DNA from: UBA9676 sp963730065
GTDB lineage: Bacteria; Actinomycetota; Actinomycetes; Streptosporangiales; Streptosporangiaceae
Direction: 5' to 3'
NCBI GenBank assembly: GCA_963730065.1
Contig: CAVSQL010000014.1
Span: 186,001-250,000, forward strand
Length of the DNA: 64,000 bases
A program made the translations under genes and the position numbers. The notes under the pieces were generated by a model. The model worked only from the letters and a program-made list of their open reading frames with translations, did no database searches and was not told the DNA's origin. Each line of letters opens with the position of its first letter. Position 1 is the first letter of the stretch. Shown piece after piece: positions 16,802 to 26,125 of the stretch.

Positions 16802-17803
16802 TTACTGGGGTGGCCGGTTCGGCGGGGGCGTTTCAACCGTGACGATGACCTTGCCCGCGGGGCTTCCCTGCTCGACGAGCTCCACTGCGGCTGCCGCATC
16901 GGTGAGCGGGTAGGTCCGGTCGATCACCGGGGTGATACGGCCGGACTCGATCAGGCCGCCGACCTCGGCGAGGGCTGGGGCGGTTACTTTGGCGGTGAAT
17001 GACTTCAGGGTCTGGCCGACCACCGCGTTAAGGGCAACGGCCTTGATGATGTTGCCCACGGGGCCGAGCCAGCGACCGCCGTCGCCGAAGGACTGGATGA
17101 GTGTTCCGTGGGGTGTGAGCACCTTCCTGATCGCGGCCGGAGAGTATGTCCCGCCCAGCTGAAGGACCAGGTCGTAGCGGGCGGCACCGATGGTGAAGTC
17201 CTGCTTGGTGTAGTCGATGACCTGCTCGGCGCCCAGGCGGCGCACCAGATCCACGTGGTCGGTGCTGCATACGCCGCTCACCTGGGCCTCCAGGTGTTTG
17301 GCGATCTGCACCGCGAAGGTCCCCACCCCGCCCGAGGCGCCGACGATCAGGACGTGCTGGCCCGGCTGGATCCCTCCTGCGCGCAGGCACTGCAGCGCGG
17401 TCACCGCGGCCAGCGGCACCGCGGCGGCCTGCTCGAAGGTGAGATTCCCTGGCTTGGGCCCGAGGCTGTCCTGGGGGACGGCGATGTACTCGGCGAAGGC
17501 GCCGTGGCCGAAACCGTACACCTCATCGCCCGGTCTGAACGAGGTGACACTACTGCCTGCCCGCTCCACCGTTCCGGCGAGGTCCCCGCCCGGGACCGCG
17601 AACTTCGGCTTGCGGACGCCCCCCAGCCCGGCGGGGCGGAGCAGCACCGGCTCGCCGCGGATGAAGTGCCAGTCCCACGGGTTGGCCGAACTAGCCTGCA
17701 CCGACACCAGCACGTCCTCGGCACCGGCGGCCGGCATCTCCACCTCGGCCAGCCGCAGGACATCCTGCGGCCCCCCGTACTCGTGCTGGACCATCGCCCT
17801 CAT
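16802..17803 (-). CDS. NAD(P)H:quinone oxidoreductase-like MDR enzyme (zinc-less)
   Basis: A 333-residue medium-chain reductase. The GroES-like N-terminal half carries MVQHEYGGPQDVLRLAEVEM, SSANPWDWHFIRGEP and GGDLAGTVERAGSSVTSFRP. The Rossmann half carries HVLIVGASGGVGTFAVQIAK, with GASGGVG as the NADP-binding loop, and QVIDYTKQDF. The catalytic-zinc Cys/His set is missing, as in the quinone-reductase/zeta-crystallin group. ATG 17803 is used because AAGGGGG lies 7 nt upstream; GTG 17833 would add ten residues. It likely reduces quinones or enones in the cytosol. No operon partners are seen. Confidence 0.9.
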   Translation of the reverse strand: MRAMVQHEYGGPQDVLRLAEVEMPAAGAEDVLVSVQASSANPWDWHFIRGEPVLLRPAGLGGVRKPKFAVPGGDLAGTVERAGSSVTSFRPGDEVYGFGHGAFAEYIAVPQDSLGPKPGNLTFEQAAAVPLAAVTALQCLRAGGIQPGQHVLIVGASGGVGTFAVQIAKHLEAQVSGVCSTDHVDLVRRLGAEQVIDYTKQDFTIGAARYDLVLQLGGTYSPAAIRKVLTPHGTLIQSFGDGGRWLGPVGNIIKAVALNAVVGQTLKSFTAKVTAPALAEVGGLIESGRITPVIDRTYPLTDAAAAVELVEQGSPAGKVIVTVETPPPNRPPQ

Positions 17804-17962
17804 GGCGCGCCCCCTTGCGGGCTCTCCAGTCACATCGCCCTCGACGCTAGCAGCGACCGGCGCTGACCAGGTCAGCCAGCCCGGTGGGCGAGACGGCGAC
17901 TTCCTGTGCTCCAGGCTGAGACCGCACAGCAGCGCCTTCTGCTTCGCTCTGATTCTCTCGGT

Positions 17963-18256
17963 TCACTCCTGGCGGCGGAATGGCGCCTTGTCGTCGGCGG
18001 CCGGCTCATCATCCTGGTCGTGAACGGGTGCTGAAGCCGCGGATCGGGCCGCTTGGCGGGATCGAGCGGCGGCGTCACCGTCGAGTCCGGTTCGCTCGAT
18101 GCGCCACTGCGTCCACTCCGGCCGCAGCCGCAGCGCCGGATTGGCGTAGTCAGCAAGTAGGACTCGCGGATCAGGTGTGCCGCCATCTCGATACGGTGCG
18201 GCGAGCAAGCGTAGAACGAGCGCTCGTCCGGATACTCGTGCGGTCCTACTCTTCAT
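17963..18256 (-). CDS. Small protein of unknown function
   Basis: A 97-residue frame with a believable core (LLADYANPALRLRPEWTQWRIERT) and a charged tail (HDQDDEPAADDKAPFRRQE). Its ATG overlaps the 3' end of the next upstream frame by 11 bp on the same strand, as in coupled genes. No family or motif is recognised. Confidence 0.45.
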   Translation of the reverse strand: MKSRTARVSGRALVLRLLAAPYRDGGTPDPRVLLADYANPALRLRPEWTQWRIERTGLDGDAAARSRQAARSAASAPVHDQDDEPAADDKAPFRRQE

Positions 18257-18461
18257 AGATGGTGGCCGTGGCCTGGGTCACTGCCCCGGGAACGTCATCG
18301 TGCCGAGTGGCGTACCAGTCCAGGAACGCGTCAGGCGCATGGGCGGCATCGAACGGGGATGAGCCCGCTGCGGCGTCCGCTGATCCGGTGAGGTCGCGGG
18401 CGCGGCGCCAGAGCCGGTAATAGTCGAGGATAAGGTCGCGGGGCTCATTGCCCTGCAGCAT
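18246..18461 (-). CDS. Small protein of unknown function, possible partner of the previous entry
   Basis: Good coding composition: MLQGNEPRDLILDYYRLWRR, then ARDLTGSADAA and FLDWYATRHDDVPGAVTQATATIYEE at the stop. ATG 18461 is the first standard start; the frame continues to TTG 18500 and the true start is uncertain because no Shine-Dalgarno sequence is evident. It overlaps the following frame by 11 bp. Unknown family; it may be a truncated gene. Confidence 0.45.
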   Translation of the reverse strand: MLQGNEPRDLILDYYRLWRRARDLTGSADAAAGSSPFDAAHAPDAFLDWYATRHDDVPGAVTQATATIYEE

Positions 18462-18683
18462 GTCCGCCAGCGGGCCTGCCCTCAGGCATGGGGCCAGCAA
18501 TTGGGCGGGACTGCGTTCCTGGCTCCCGGCGGCGGCGACGTCTACCCGCTGGGCGGCATGTCCGCCCTGCTGGACCTGCCCCCCGGGCTGGTCCCGGTAC
18601 GGCTGACCGAGCCACCGCGGGCGGCACGTCCGGCGGTGGCACAGCCATTGTCTGGCCGGTCAATGGCGATATAGCTTGGCTCC

Positions 18684-19106
18684 ATGGACGAGTGGGCGCA
18701 CCAGGACGTCGCCGCAGCGGCGGCCGTGCATACCGAACTCGGCCAAACGTACGACGGCGCGGTAGCCGAGGGGCTGGTCGAAAGGATCAGCTCGGAGATC
18801 GACAGGCAAGTGGATGCCAGGCTGGCCCAGCATGGCATCCAGTCCAGCCGGGCCGCGTGGGCGAACGTCGCCATGGGCCTGGGCTCGGTCGGGCTGGGCA
18901 TCGGCGCCACCGCGGTGACGCTGAATGCCTATTCGGTCACCGGAGTGGTACCTAAGGCAGTACTGACTGTGGGGCCTTTGCATGGATCGGTGATGACAAC
19001 CACCAGCTCGGTGAGCACCGGCCAGCTGGTCCTGGTCGCGGTGATCTGGGCCGTCATCGCGGTCATCAACATTGCCTACGCCCGCCGCCAGTCCCGCCGG
19101 CCCTGA
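18684..19106 (+). CDS. Small membrane protein of unknown function
   Basis: A 140-residue protein in three parts: a soluble helix (about 1-48) with the conserved-looking YDGAVAEGLVERISSEIDRQ; one hydrophobic segment (ANVAMGLGSVGLGIGATAVTL, about 59-79); and a second (LVLVAVIWAVIAVINIAYA, about 115-133) before a basic ARRQSRRP tail that suggests the C-terminus faces the cytosol. The ELGxxY...LVERI...EID pattern recurs in small actinobacterial membrane proteins. No ribosome site is obvious before ATG 18684. Confidence 0.65.
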   Translation: MDEWAHQDVAAAAAVHTELGQTYDGAVAEGLVERISSEIDRQVDARLAQHGIQSSRAAWANVAMGLGSVGLGIGATAVTLNAYSVTGVVPKAVLTVGPLHGSVMTTTSSVSTGQLVLVAVIWAVIAVINIAYARRQSRRP

Positions 19107-19391
19107 CCGCGGCCGTCTCCGAGGGCAGGCTCGCGGTGGACGCCCAGATCACAGAGCGTGACTCGAGGAAAGCGACGCCGGGCGCCGGATTGCCGAGTCT
19201 GAGCGGCTGACTACTGCGGTCGGACCGGCGGGTAACTGCGCGCAGATCATCGCGTTCGGGAGCCGTACGGGCGGCCACGCTGACGACCGGGTTGCAGCAC
19301 CTATCGGCGGATCGGGCGCGGCTGTGGATAAGTACGATGTCACCGTCGGTGAACCGTCGCGGCAGAACCCCGGCCGCGCCACCATAGGCAG

Positions 19392-19709
19392 ATGAGCCAG
19401 GACCAGCCCGGAGCACCACGCGAGCAGCTCGCTCGGGAGGCCGTCGAGGCCTACAACGAGCTGATGGCGCATGCTGAGGAACTCTCCCCGGAGGCGGCAG
19501 AAGCGGTCCGCAGCCTGCGGGAGTCCCTGACCAGTCTCGTCGCCCTCGGCACGGCCGCGGATCTGCAGATCGCGGAGATGGAAAAGACCATGGCGGAGTT
19601 CGAGGCCATCTTCTATGGCGGCGACGTCACCGTGTCCGCCCGCCTGCTGCGCCGCCACCTGTCAGCGGAGCAGCGCGCGGAGCTGGCCCGGCTCGTCACC
19701 GCGCCTTAA
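19392..19709 (+). CDS. Small helical protein of unknown function
   Basis: A 105-residue soluble, Glu/Ala/Leu-rich protein expected to be almost all helix, with heptad-like spacing (EQLAREAVEAYNELMAHAEE, IAEMEKTMAEFEAIF), so a coiled coil is possible. The C-terminus is LLRRHLSAEQRAELARLV. Composition differs from shadow frames and supports it as a gene. The family is not known. Confidence 0.6.
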   Translation: MSQDQPGAPREQLAREAVEAYNELMAHAEELSPEAAEAVRSLRESLTSLVALGTAADLQIAEMEKTMAEFEAIFYGGDVTVSARLLRRHLSAEQRAELARLVTAP

Positions 19710-19784
19710 GCGGCTAACCCCGCTCAAGGGGCCAGTCGGCTGCCCGCGTGGCGGCAACCTCCCAGCCAAGGTGGCCGACGTCTC

Positions 19785-20099
19785 TTAGCGCTCAGGCCAG
19801 CTGTCCAGGCTGGAGGACAGCCGGCTAGCTGACTCGTCGAAGCGCTGTAGCGCCCAGGCCAGACTCTCTGCCTTCTCACCGAAGGACTGGGCGGCACCTA
19901 GCAGCACGGGCATCGTGTCGTCCCGGGCCATCTCGGCGGCGGTATGCATTTGGTCAGCTGCCTGTGTCATTGCGTCGGCTTCAATGAGCGCGGCAAGGGC
20001 CCTCGCGCGCGCGTCCGGGGACAGGGCTGTCCCGGCTAGCAGTTGTTTCAACTCGGCGATGTAGCGGGCCATCTCAGTGCGGTTCTCGTACCAGCCCAT
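19785..20099 (-). CDS. Small helical protein of unknown function
   Basis: A 104-residue Ala/Met/Glu-rich helical protein (YIAELKQLLAGTALSPDARA, MTQAADQMHTAAEMARDD, WALQRFDESASRL). It begins MGWYENRTEMA. It resembles phasin- or methyl-accepting-like helices in composition only; no family is recognised. It is convergent with the previous gene. Confidence 0.6.
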   Translation of the reverse strand: MGWYENRTEMARYIAELKQLLAGTALSPDARARALAALIEADAMTQAADQMHTAAEMARDDTMPVLLGAAQSFGEKAESLAWALQRFDESASRLSSSLDSWPER

Positions 20100-20428
20100 G
20101 GCGTGTCTCCAGTTTTGGGGGCACCAGCGGTATTCCCTCGCGGCCGTGATGGTTCACGCGGCGGGTTCAGCACGTCAAGCTCTGCGAGATGGAACCCACC
20201 CTGCCTAACCTTGTGAGGACGCGCCGCCTCGCCACCCGGCGAGACCCAAGGCGTCTCATGCGCCATCGCCCAAATGTGTCTCCAGCGGACTCCGGCCAGT
20301 GGCCCGAACCCGCCGCCAATCTGCGTGTCCCGGTGTCCGAAACCCTTGCCGGCTTCCTTGCGTGTCCGCCCACGGCTGTCGGCACGCCGCGCGACACTGA
20401 GGCCGAGGCGTTCACTGAGGGAGGCGTC

Positions 20429-20656
20429 ATGAGCGACCCCACGGCGAGCTTGCGAGACCGCACCAGCGTGCTCGGCGTGGCCCTGATGCAGTGGGCAGAC
20501 CGGGGCACCGCAGGGGACAAGGCGGCCGCCAGGCGGGCGGGCAGCACCGCGGTTGACGCGATCGACGCCCTGCTTCGCGACCTGTTCGTGTTGCGCGGGC
20601 GCCTCGTCCGGGAGATCCGCCAGGCCGACGACGCCGCGCGACCCCGAGTCGCCTGA
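20429..20656 (+). CDS. Small helical protein of unknown function
   Basis: A 75-residue protein, MSDPTASLRDRTSVLGVALM to the end ADDAARPRVA, likely two helices. ATG 20429 follows GGGAGG with 5-nt spacing, which decides it over a longer frame starting at 20189 whose first 80 residues are Arg/Pro-rich. No family is recognised. Confidence 0.6.
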   Translation: MSDPTASLRDRTSVLGVALMQWADRGTAGDKAAARRAGSTAVDAIDALLRDLFVLRGRLVREIRQADDAARPRVA

Positions 20657-21004
20657 ACTGGCCCGGGACGGGACCGGGCGTTGCGCTGAGTCGCTGAGTC
20701 GCAGTGGTGCGTGGAGCTGATCCGGGCGGCTGTCGCCGATGCGGGATCGATGTCGAGGTCATCGCGACCGGCGTGTGGATGCCTGCGCCTCACCGTTAGC
20801 CCGCCCCCACGATCACGTAATGTCACAACGAGCTAACCCCCATCGGCGCAGCACCCCTCCCATCAGCGAGCCGGATCGCCGAATCGGGCGCGCAGCCATC
20901 GATTGATGCATCAGCCGACGACGAGTACATATCGCCGTGCCCCGCAGAGCTTCGGAGGCCCGGGCCAGGCTCTCGCGGGGTAGCTGGTCCCCCAGCAAGG
21001 CCTA
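20657..21004. other. Intergenic, nothing recognised
   Basis: No coding frame, repeat or RNA could be supported between the small helical gene and the ankyrin gene's stop. Confidence 0.4.
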
Positions 21005-21739
21005 TCAGTAGTTGTCGAGCAGTTGACGGATCCAGCTGCTCGATGCGGCAGCCGCGACGGTCTTGCCCTTTGCGTCGAGATCGGTACGGCTCGCGCCGTG
21101 TTCTAGTAGCAACACGATGATCCGGTGCTGTTCCTCTTTGGCCGCTTCCGACCCAGAGTTGCTCTTGCCCGTATTTTGGACAGCTAGGTGGAGGGGGGTC
21201 GGACCGCTCTTGTTCATCAGCAGCGGATCAGCACCACGGTCGATGAGGGCGCTGACCGCGGCCGAGCTTCGGGTCCTTACGGCTCGATGCAGCGGCGCTA
21301 CACCGCTCTTGTCGATCGCGTCCGGGTCGGCGCCAGCAGCGATGAGGTAAGAGATCACCTCGCGCTGCGCATTCGAATCCAAGTAGTCCGCGCCCGTGCG
21401 TCCATCTGCGGCGTAGTGGAGCGGTTCGGCTCCCCTTCGGTTGCGGGCGCGAACCGCGGCGCCTTGTGCGATGAGCGTCTCGGCGAGTCCACGGTGATGG
21501 GCGGCGGCGGCGACATGCAGGGCCGTGTCGCCCGTGTAGACGTGGTGACGTATCGGGATAAGGAAGTAGGGGCGGGGATCTTGGCGGGTCGCTCCGACCC
21601 GAAGCGGGTGGATGGCCAAGCCAGGTGTTTGATCGAGCATTCGTGTGACCCCGACGTCGTCTCGGGAGGCGATCGCAGCGAAGAGCGCAAGCAGCGCACC
21701 GTCGTCGAACTCGCCGGGTCCCCGACCTGCCTTCGTCAC
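21005..21739 (-). CDS. Ankyrin-repeat protein
   Basis: A 244-residue soluble protein. At least four ankyrin repeats are seen: YTGDTALHVAAAAHHRGLAE (about residues 72-91), RRGAEPLHYAADG, KSGVAPLHRAVRTRSSAAVS and KSGPTPLHLAVQNTG, each followed by a LI..GAxP- or LLEHGA-type turn. The last turn is LLLEHGASRTDLDAKGKT. Ankyrin repeats bind other proteins; the partner is unknown. No signal peptide. Base composition is slightly less GC-rich than neighbours, and it lies beside an IS110 element, so it may be a transferred gene. Confidence 0.88.
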   Translation of the reverse strand: MTKAGRGPGEFDDGALLALFAAIASRDDVGVTRMLDQTPGLAIHPLRVGATRQDPRPYFLIPIRHHVYTGDTALHVAAAAHHRGLAETLIAQGAAVRARNRRGAEPLHYAADGRTGADYLDSNAQREVISYLIAAGADPDAIDKSGVAPLHRAVRTRSSAAVSALIDRGADPLLMNKSGPTPLHLAVQNTGKSNSGSEAAKEEQHRIIVLLLEHGASRTDLDAKGKTVAAAASSSWIRQLLDNY

Positions 21740-21825
21740 GAATACAGATTGCCCGATCTGTCGTCACCATGGGCTGCATCGCCAAGCGCCAGTCATGCGC
21801 ATTAGATGACATGCATCGGGCCGGG

Positions 21826-21935
21826 CTGAGGTCGCTGGCCGGGTGCTGGAGACCTCCCCAGCTCAGACGCGGGTCAGGCTTGACCGCGTAGGCATTTCGC
21901 ATGGGGCGCGTGCGCCCCTTCGGAGCGTGAGGAGG
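21826..21935 (+). ncRNA. Candidate IS110 left end with bridge-RNA-like structure
   Basis: Directly upstream of the intact IS110 transposase lie several nested inverted repeats: GAGGTC/GACCTC separated by 17 nt, a hairpin GCGGGTCA-GGC-TTGACCGC, and a perfect 16-bp GGGGCGC-GT-GCGCCCC at 21903-21918. IS110-group elements encode their bridge RNA in this position, so a structured RNA is expected. The boundaries and guide loops are not resolved here. Confidence 0.4.
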
Positions 21936-21940
21936 TCCCG

Positions 21941-22978
21941 ATGCCCATCGTAGGCGGGCTGGATATCCACCGGAAGCAGCTGACGTTCGACTATCCCGGC
22001 ACGGTGACCGGGGAGGTGCGGCGCGGCCAGATCGCCCCGGCCGGCCGGGAGCACCTGCGGGCTTGGCTGGTGCGGTTCGCTGGGCGCGGCGACGTCGCGT
22101 TCGCGGTGGAGGGGTGCACGGGGTGGCGGTATGTCGCCGAGGAGCTGGCCGCGGCCGGGATCGCCGCGCATGTGGGCGAGCCGGCCGACACCGCCGCTGC
22201 CCGTGGCCGCAAGCGGCATGCCAAGACCGACAAGACCGACTCCGCGCACTTGCGCCGGCTGCTGGCCGAGGGCAGGCTGCCGGAGTGCTGGGTCCCGCCG
22301 GCGCAGATCCTGGAGTACCGGGCGCTGCTGGAGACCTACCACGACGTGCGCCGCGAGCACACCGCCTGGGTGCAGCGCATCCACGCGGTCTTCTTCCACC
22401 AGGGCGCGCCAGCGCTGGGCGAAGGCGCGCTGCGTACCGAGCAGGGCCTGGCCGCGCTGCGCGAGGCCGCGGCCGCGCACCTGTCGCCGGGCGGGCAGCT
22501 GCAGGTCGCCACCGCCCTGGACATGCTCGCCGCCATCGAAGCCCGCATGGAGGTACTGCGCACGCAGCTGCGTTATGCCGCCCGGCACCTCACCGGCGCG
22601 AAGGTCCTCGCCGCGCGGCTGTATGGGGTCGGCCCGGTCACCGCGCTGGCGCTGACCTGCTGGCTGGCCGGGGAAGGCCGGTTCTCCTCCTCCCGCAAGG
22701 CGGTCCGGTTCACCGGACTGGACATCACCGTCTGGTCTTCGGACCGCAAAGGCCCGCCCGGGCGCCTGTCCCGGCAGGGGCCACCGGTGCTGCGCTGGGC
22801 GGTGTATGAGGCCGGCAAGACCCACGCCCGCGCTTCGGCCCCCGACCACGGCTACTACGCCGCCGTCAAGGACCGCAAGAACAGCAAGCGCGCGGCCTTG
22901 CCGGAGGCCCGCAAGATCGTCCGGCAGGCCTGCCACATCCTGACCGAACTTGGCGACGACGCGCTCACCGCCGCCTAA
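21941..22978 (+). mobile_element. Intact IS110-family transposase (element ends not defined)
   Basis: A 345-residue uninterrupted transposase. The DEDD RuvC-like site is Asp8 (GLDIHRK), Glu57 (VEGCTGW), Asp97 and Asp100 (KTDKTD). The C-terminal Tnp20 domain starts near LYGVGPVTALALTCWLAGEG, followed by SSRKAVRFTGLD. ATG 21941 has GAGGAGG upstream. The enzyme recombines element and target DNA under bridge-RNA guidance without terminal inverted repeats. It belongs to a different IS110 branch from the broken copy at 11.1-12.3 kb (they share little beyond the catalytic motifs). Only the gene span is given because the cores were not identified. Confidence 0.9.
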
Positions 22979-23776
22979 CCCCTCACCCATGCCGATGGTC
23001 ACCAGCCCCGCGACGCGCCGGCGCCGGGCGGGCACACCGCAGCCACACTTCACCCGATGGGGAACCACCGCGGCCAGCTCCCGCGAGCCGCTGTCAGCCG
23101 CTGCCGGCCTTGCCACCAAGGGCCAGGCGGGCGGCCTGATCAGACTGAGCGGCCGCATCCCCGCAAGCCGGGGACACCCAATCAATCATCTTGTCGCCGG
23201 GGCAGCGCCCAAGCCCCGTGGACCCAGGTAAGGCTGGCTGCTCCTCCCCCCGGCCCCGCCCACCACGGCTGGTCACCCGCACAGAAAGGCCCCGGCCTGA
23301 ACCACTGACCACACCCACGCACCACCACGGCTCCCTGCCCTGCCGCCTGGCAATGATCCGCTCCCGGGCGGCCGCCTCAAGGACGCCTAACGGCGCCGGC
23401 TACGCCGACCGGGCTCCCGCCCGGTCCTTGACCCGCCCGCCCGGTCGCAGGCCCGGCAGCTATCAGGGGCAGGGAGCCAACTTAACCATGCCCACACAGA
23501 GCAGCTCATGGGGCCGCAACGCCCAGGCCGAACCACCTTGCGGCGTCACCCGATACAGGTAAGGCGGGCAGGCGCGCGGCTGCCACCTGGGCGCCGGCCA
23601 TGCTCTGCCATCGGCGGCGGGCTGGCCTCAGACGCATAGCCCTGCCCAGCGCGAGAGGCCTCGCGTGGCCGTCGGCAGGGCCCGCGAGCTCGGGCTACCT
23701 GGCCCCGGCAGTACTCGTGATGCGGGGTACCTCATCGCGGCACCAGCCGGCAGGCGTGGCTGCTTACTCTTTTCTG
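22979..23776. other. 800-bp gene-free flank of the IS110 element
   Basis: Very GC-rich with no credible coding frame. GCCGACCGGGCTCCCGCCCGGTC and neighbouring inverted GC repeats near 23410 could form hairpins. It may hold the element's right end. No target duplication was found. Confidence 0.4.
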
Positions 23777-24224
23777 GTGATCGCCATCCGGCTCGCGACC
23801 GAGGCCGACGCACCGGCCCTGGCCACGATCGCGGCGGCGGCCTACCAGCACTACGTGCCCGCAATCGGCCGGCCACCCGATGACGGCCGATTACACCGCT
23901 GCGGCCCGCCGCGCCCAGGCCTGGGTGGCGGCTGTGGACGGCGAGGTGGCTGGCTTCATCATTCTCATCTCCCGGCCCGGCTATCTGCTGCTGGAGAACG
24001 TGGCCGTAGTGCCCGCTGCTCAGGGCCGGGGCATCGGAGCACGGCTGCTGGCCCTGGCCGAAGACCGCGCTCGTGCCCTTCAGGTGCCAGAGATACGGCT
24101 CTACACCAATGCGGCGATGACCTGGAACCTGGCCTACTACCCGCGGCACGGGTACACCGAGACCCACCGGGCCCAGCACGACGGCTTCCACCGTGTCTTC
24201 TTCCGCAAACGGGTGGATACCTGA
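23777..24224 (+). pseudogene. GNAT acetyltransferase split by a one-base shift
   Basis: The first part reads from GTG 23777 as IAIRLATEADAPALATIAAA then YQHYVPAIGRPP. The frame shifts at CCACCCGATG (about 23873-23882) and the second part continues MTADYTAAARRAQAWVAAVD to the stop at 24224. The second part holds the acetyl-CoA motif A, VAVVPAAQGRGIGARLLALA, and the tail LYTNAAMTWNLAYYPRHGY. Together they make a normal-length (about 150 residues) GNAT protein. The shift is in a C-run, so it could be a sequence error. Confidence 0.8.
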
Positions 24225-24371
24225 TCGCCCGAATCGCGGGCCGAGCAGGTCTCTGCCGCCGTCCGCGAGCAGATGCGCGCCTGAGCGAGGTGTCCCCGCC
24301 AGATTCGGCCCGCTGGCAGGGAACCTGCGGGCCGGCTCCTTCGTGCTTGATGGGCGAAGGGAGGACGGCCA

Positions 24372-24926
24372 ATGGCAGATGACCGGACGGTGGGGGAGCT
24401 GGAGCTCTTCCTCGCCGAGCGGGCCGATCGGCTGATGCGCGCGGCGGTCCTGCTAACGGGCAGCCGCGACGCCGGCCAGGACCTGCTGCAGACCGCGCTG
24501 GAGCGGCTCATCCGGCACTGGCACCGGCTCGAGGGCGATCCCGAGGCTTACCTGCGCCGGACGCTCTACAACCTGGCCGCCGACGGCTTCCGGCGCCCGG
24601 GCAGGCTGCAGCGCAAGCTGCTCCTGCTCCAGGCCGGTACCCAGCCGCCAATAGACCCGATCACCGAGGTAGACCTGCGCGACGCGCTGGTGCGCATCAT
24701 GCTCCAGTTGCCGTCGCGGCAGCGGGCGGTGCTGGTGCTCAGGTACTGGGAGCAGCTGACCGAGGCCGAGGCCGCGGCCGTGCTCGGCTGGCCGGAAGGC
24801 ACCGTCAAGTCGGCCGCCTCCCGCGGGTTGCGGCGGCTCCGGGAGCTCGCCGACGGCTGGCACCAGCCGGGCGCAGAACTGGTCCAAGCGAAGTTGAGGG
24901 GACACGAACATGAACACAGATGTTGA
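24372..24926 (+). CDS. SigE-family ECF sigma factor
   Basis: A 184-residue sigma-70 factor of the actinobacterial SigE/SigM-like type. Region 2 is at about residues 12-75 (LFLAERADRLMRAAVLLTGS, AGQDLLQTALERLIRHW, PEAYLRRTLYNLAAD). Region 4 is at about 110-160 (LPSRQRAVLVLRYWEQLTEA, then VLGWPEGTVKSAASRGLRRL). ATG 24372 follows GGGAGG. It overlaps its downstream partner by 17 bp, which implies an operon with a membrane protein that may act as anti-sigma factor. Promoter specificity is unknown. Confidence 0.93.
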   Translation: MADDRTVGELELFLAERADRLMRAAVLLTGSRDAGQDLLQTALERLIRHWHRLEGDPEAYLRRTLYNLAADGFRRPGRLQRKLLLLQAGTQPPIDPITEVDLRDALVRIMLQLPSRQRAVLVLRYWEQLTEAEAAAVLGWPEGTVKSAASRGLRRLRELADGWHQPGAELVQAKLRGHEHEHRC

Positions 24927-25872
24927 GGAACTGCTCCGCGAGGGCATGGAGCGGTTCACCGCGGAGGTGCGGGCCCCGGCCGGGCTGGCCCGCACGGCCG
25001 GGCGGCTCCACCGGCGGCGGCGCACCGCCCGCGCCGCGGTGGCTGGCGGCACCGCCGCCGTCACCGCCGCGGCGGTGGCCGTGATCGTCGCCGGCCCGGC
25101 CCAGACCGGCGGCGGCGCGGCCCAGGCGCGCACGGTCGCGTACGTGACCAGCCGGGTCGAGAGCGCGCTCGCCAGCCAGAACATGGTCTATGCCGCGCGC
25201 ACGCAGAACAGCATCGGGAGATCCACGATCACGTGGGCCACCTGGGGGTACCGTTCCCGGGGCCAGATTGAGGAGTTCGCCGGGAGCAGGTGGTGCCCAT
25301 CCAGGGGGGCATGTACCCACCACGGCGGATCCGGGCTCGCCTTGGCGGACGGAACTGCCCTGGTTGGCGGGAAGCTCGTGAGCGCCTACGTCACGTACTA
25401 CAACCGCGAGTTCAGCCTGTCGCGGCTGGTGCCCACGGCGGCGCGCGCGTGCTCGACGACAGCCGCGCTCGAGCTGGGCGGCCCCTCGACCGTGACAAGC
25501 CACTGGCCGGCCTTCATCGGCGCGACGCTCCGCTGCGGAGCCGCGACCGTGACCGGGCATGTCCGGGTCGACGGAGTGGAGACCACGAAGATCACCGGGA
25601 AGCCGGTCACCATCAGGCTTCCGGCGGGTGAGGCAAGGGACATCGGCGAAAAGTGGACGACGGCCCGGTGGGCCGTGTACGTAAACCCCGCGACGTATCT
25701 GCCGGTGCGCATGGAGGGCTCGTCGACGACGTTCGGCGGCCGGTGGCCCAGCTCGACCTCCTCGTCGGTGACCGACGTCAAGTGGCTGCCACCGACGGCC
25801 GCCAACATCGCCAAGACCCTGGTCACTATCCCCGCCGGCTTCCGCCAGGTGAGCTCGCCGACCGACCAGTAG
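24910..25872 (+). CDS. Membrane-anchored partner of SigE-type sigma factor
   Basis: A 320-residue protein. An N-terminal cytosolic stretch (EELLREGMERFTAEVRAPAG, ending in basic RLHRRRRTAR) precedes one hydrophobic segment (AVAGGTAAVTAAAVAVIVAG, about residues 39-58). About 250 extracytoplasmic residues follow, with VTSRVESALASQNMVYAART and a Ser/Thr-rich beta-type body. It overlaps the sigma gene. This layout is common for SigE-linked proteins and suggests sensing outside the cell with an inner anti-sigma role. No ZAS zinc motif is visible, so the anti-sigma role is inference. Confidence 0.75.
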   Translation: MNTDVEELLREGMERFTAEVRAPAGLARTAGRLHRRRRTARAAVAGGTAAVTAAAVAVIVAGPAQTGGGAAQARTVAYVTSRVESALASQNMVYAARTQNSIGRSTITWATWGYRSRGQIEEFAGSRWCPSRGACTHHGGSGLALADGTALVGGKLVSAYVTYYNREFSLSRLVPTAARACSTTAALELGGPSTVTSHWPAFIGATLRCGAATVTGHVRVDGVETTKITGKPVTIRLPAGEARDIGEKWTTARWAVYVNPATYLPVRMEGSSTTFGGRWPSSTSSSVTDVKWLPPTAANIAKTLVTIPAGFRQVSSPTDQ

Positions 25873-26125
25873 CCCGTCGCGGGCCGTCCCGCCCGCCCGG
25901 CACGCGATGCGCTGGCGGGCGGGCGGCGTTTACCTAGCGCCTGCCTCGCCCAGCTCGGCCTGCGCGGGCAGTCCATCTGGGAGCCGTGGATGGCAATCAG
26001 TGGCCGCGACAGCCTCTGCCGCGCAGAACGTCCATTCGGGATCCAATTGCAGCAATAAGGCGACAGTCGAGCAGCCGATCATATCGGCGGCTCGGCGCGC
26101 GATTGGCGGCGCCGTGTTGTGTTGT

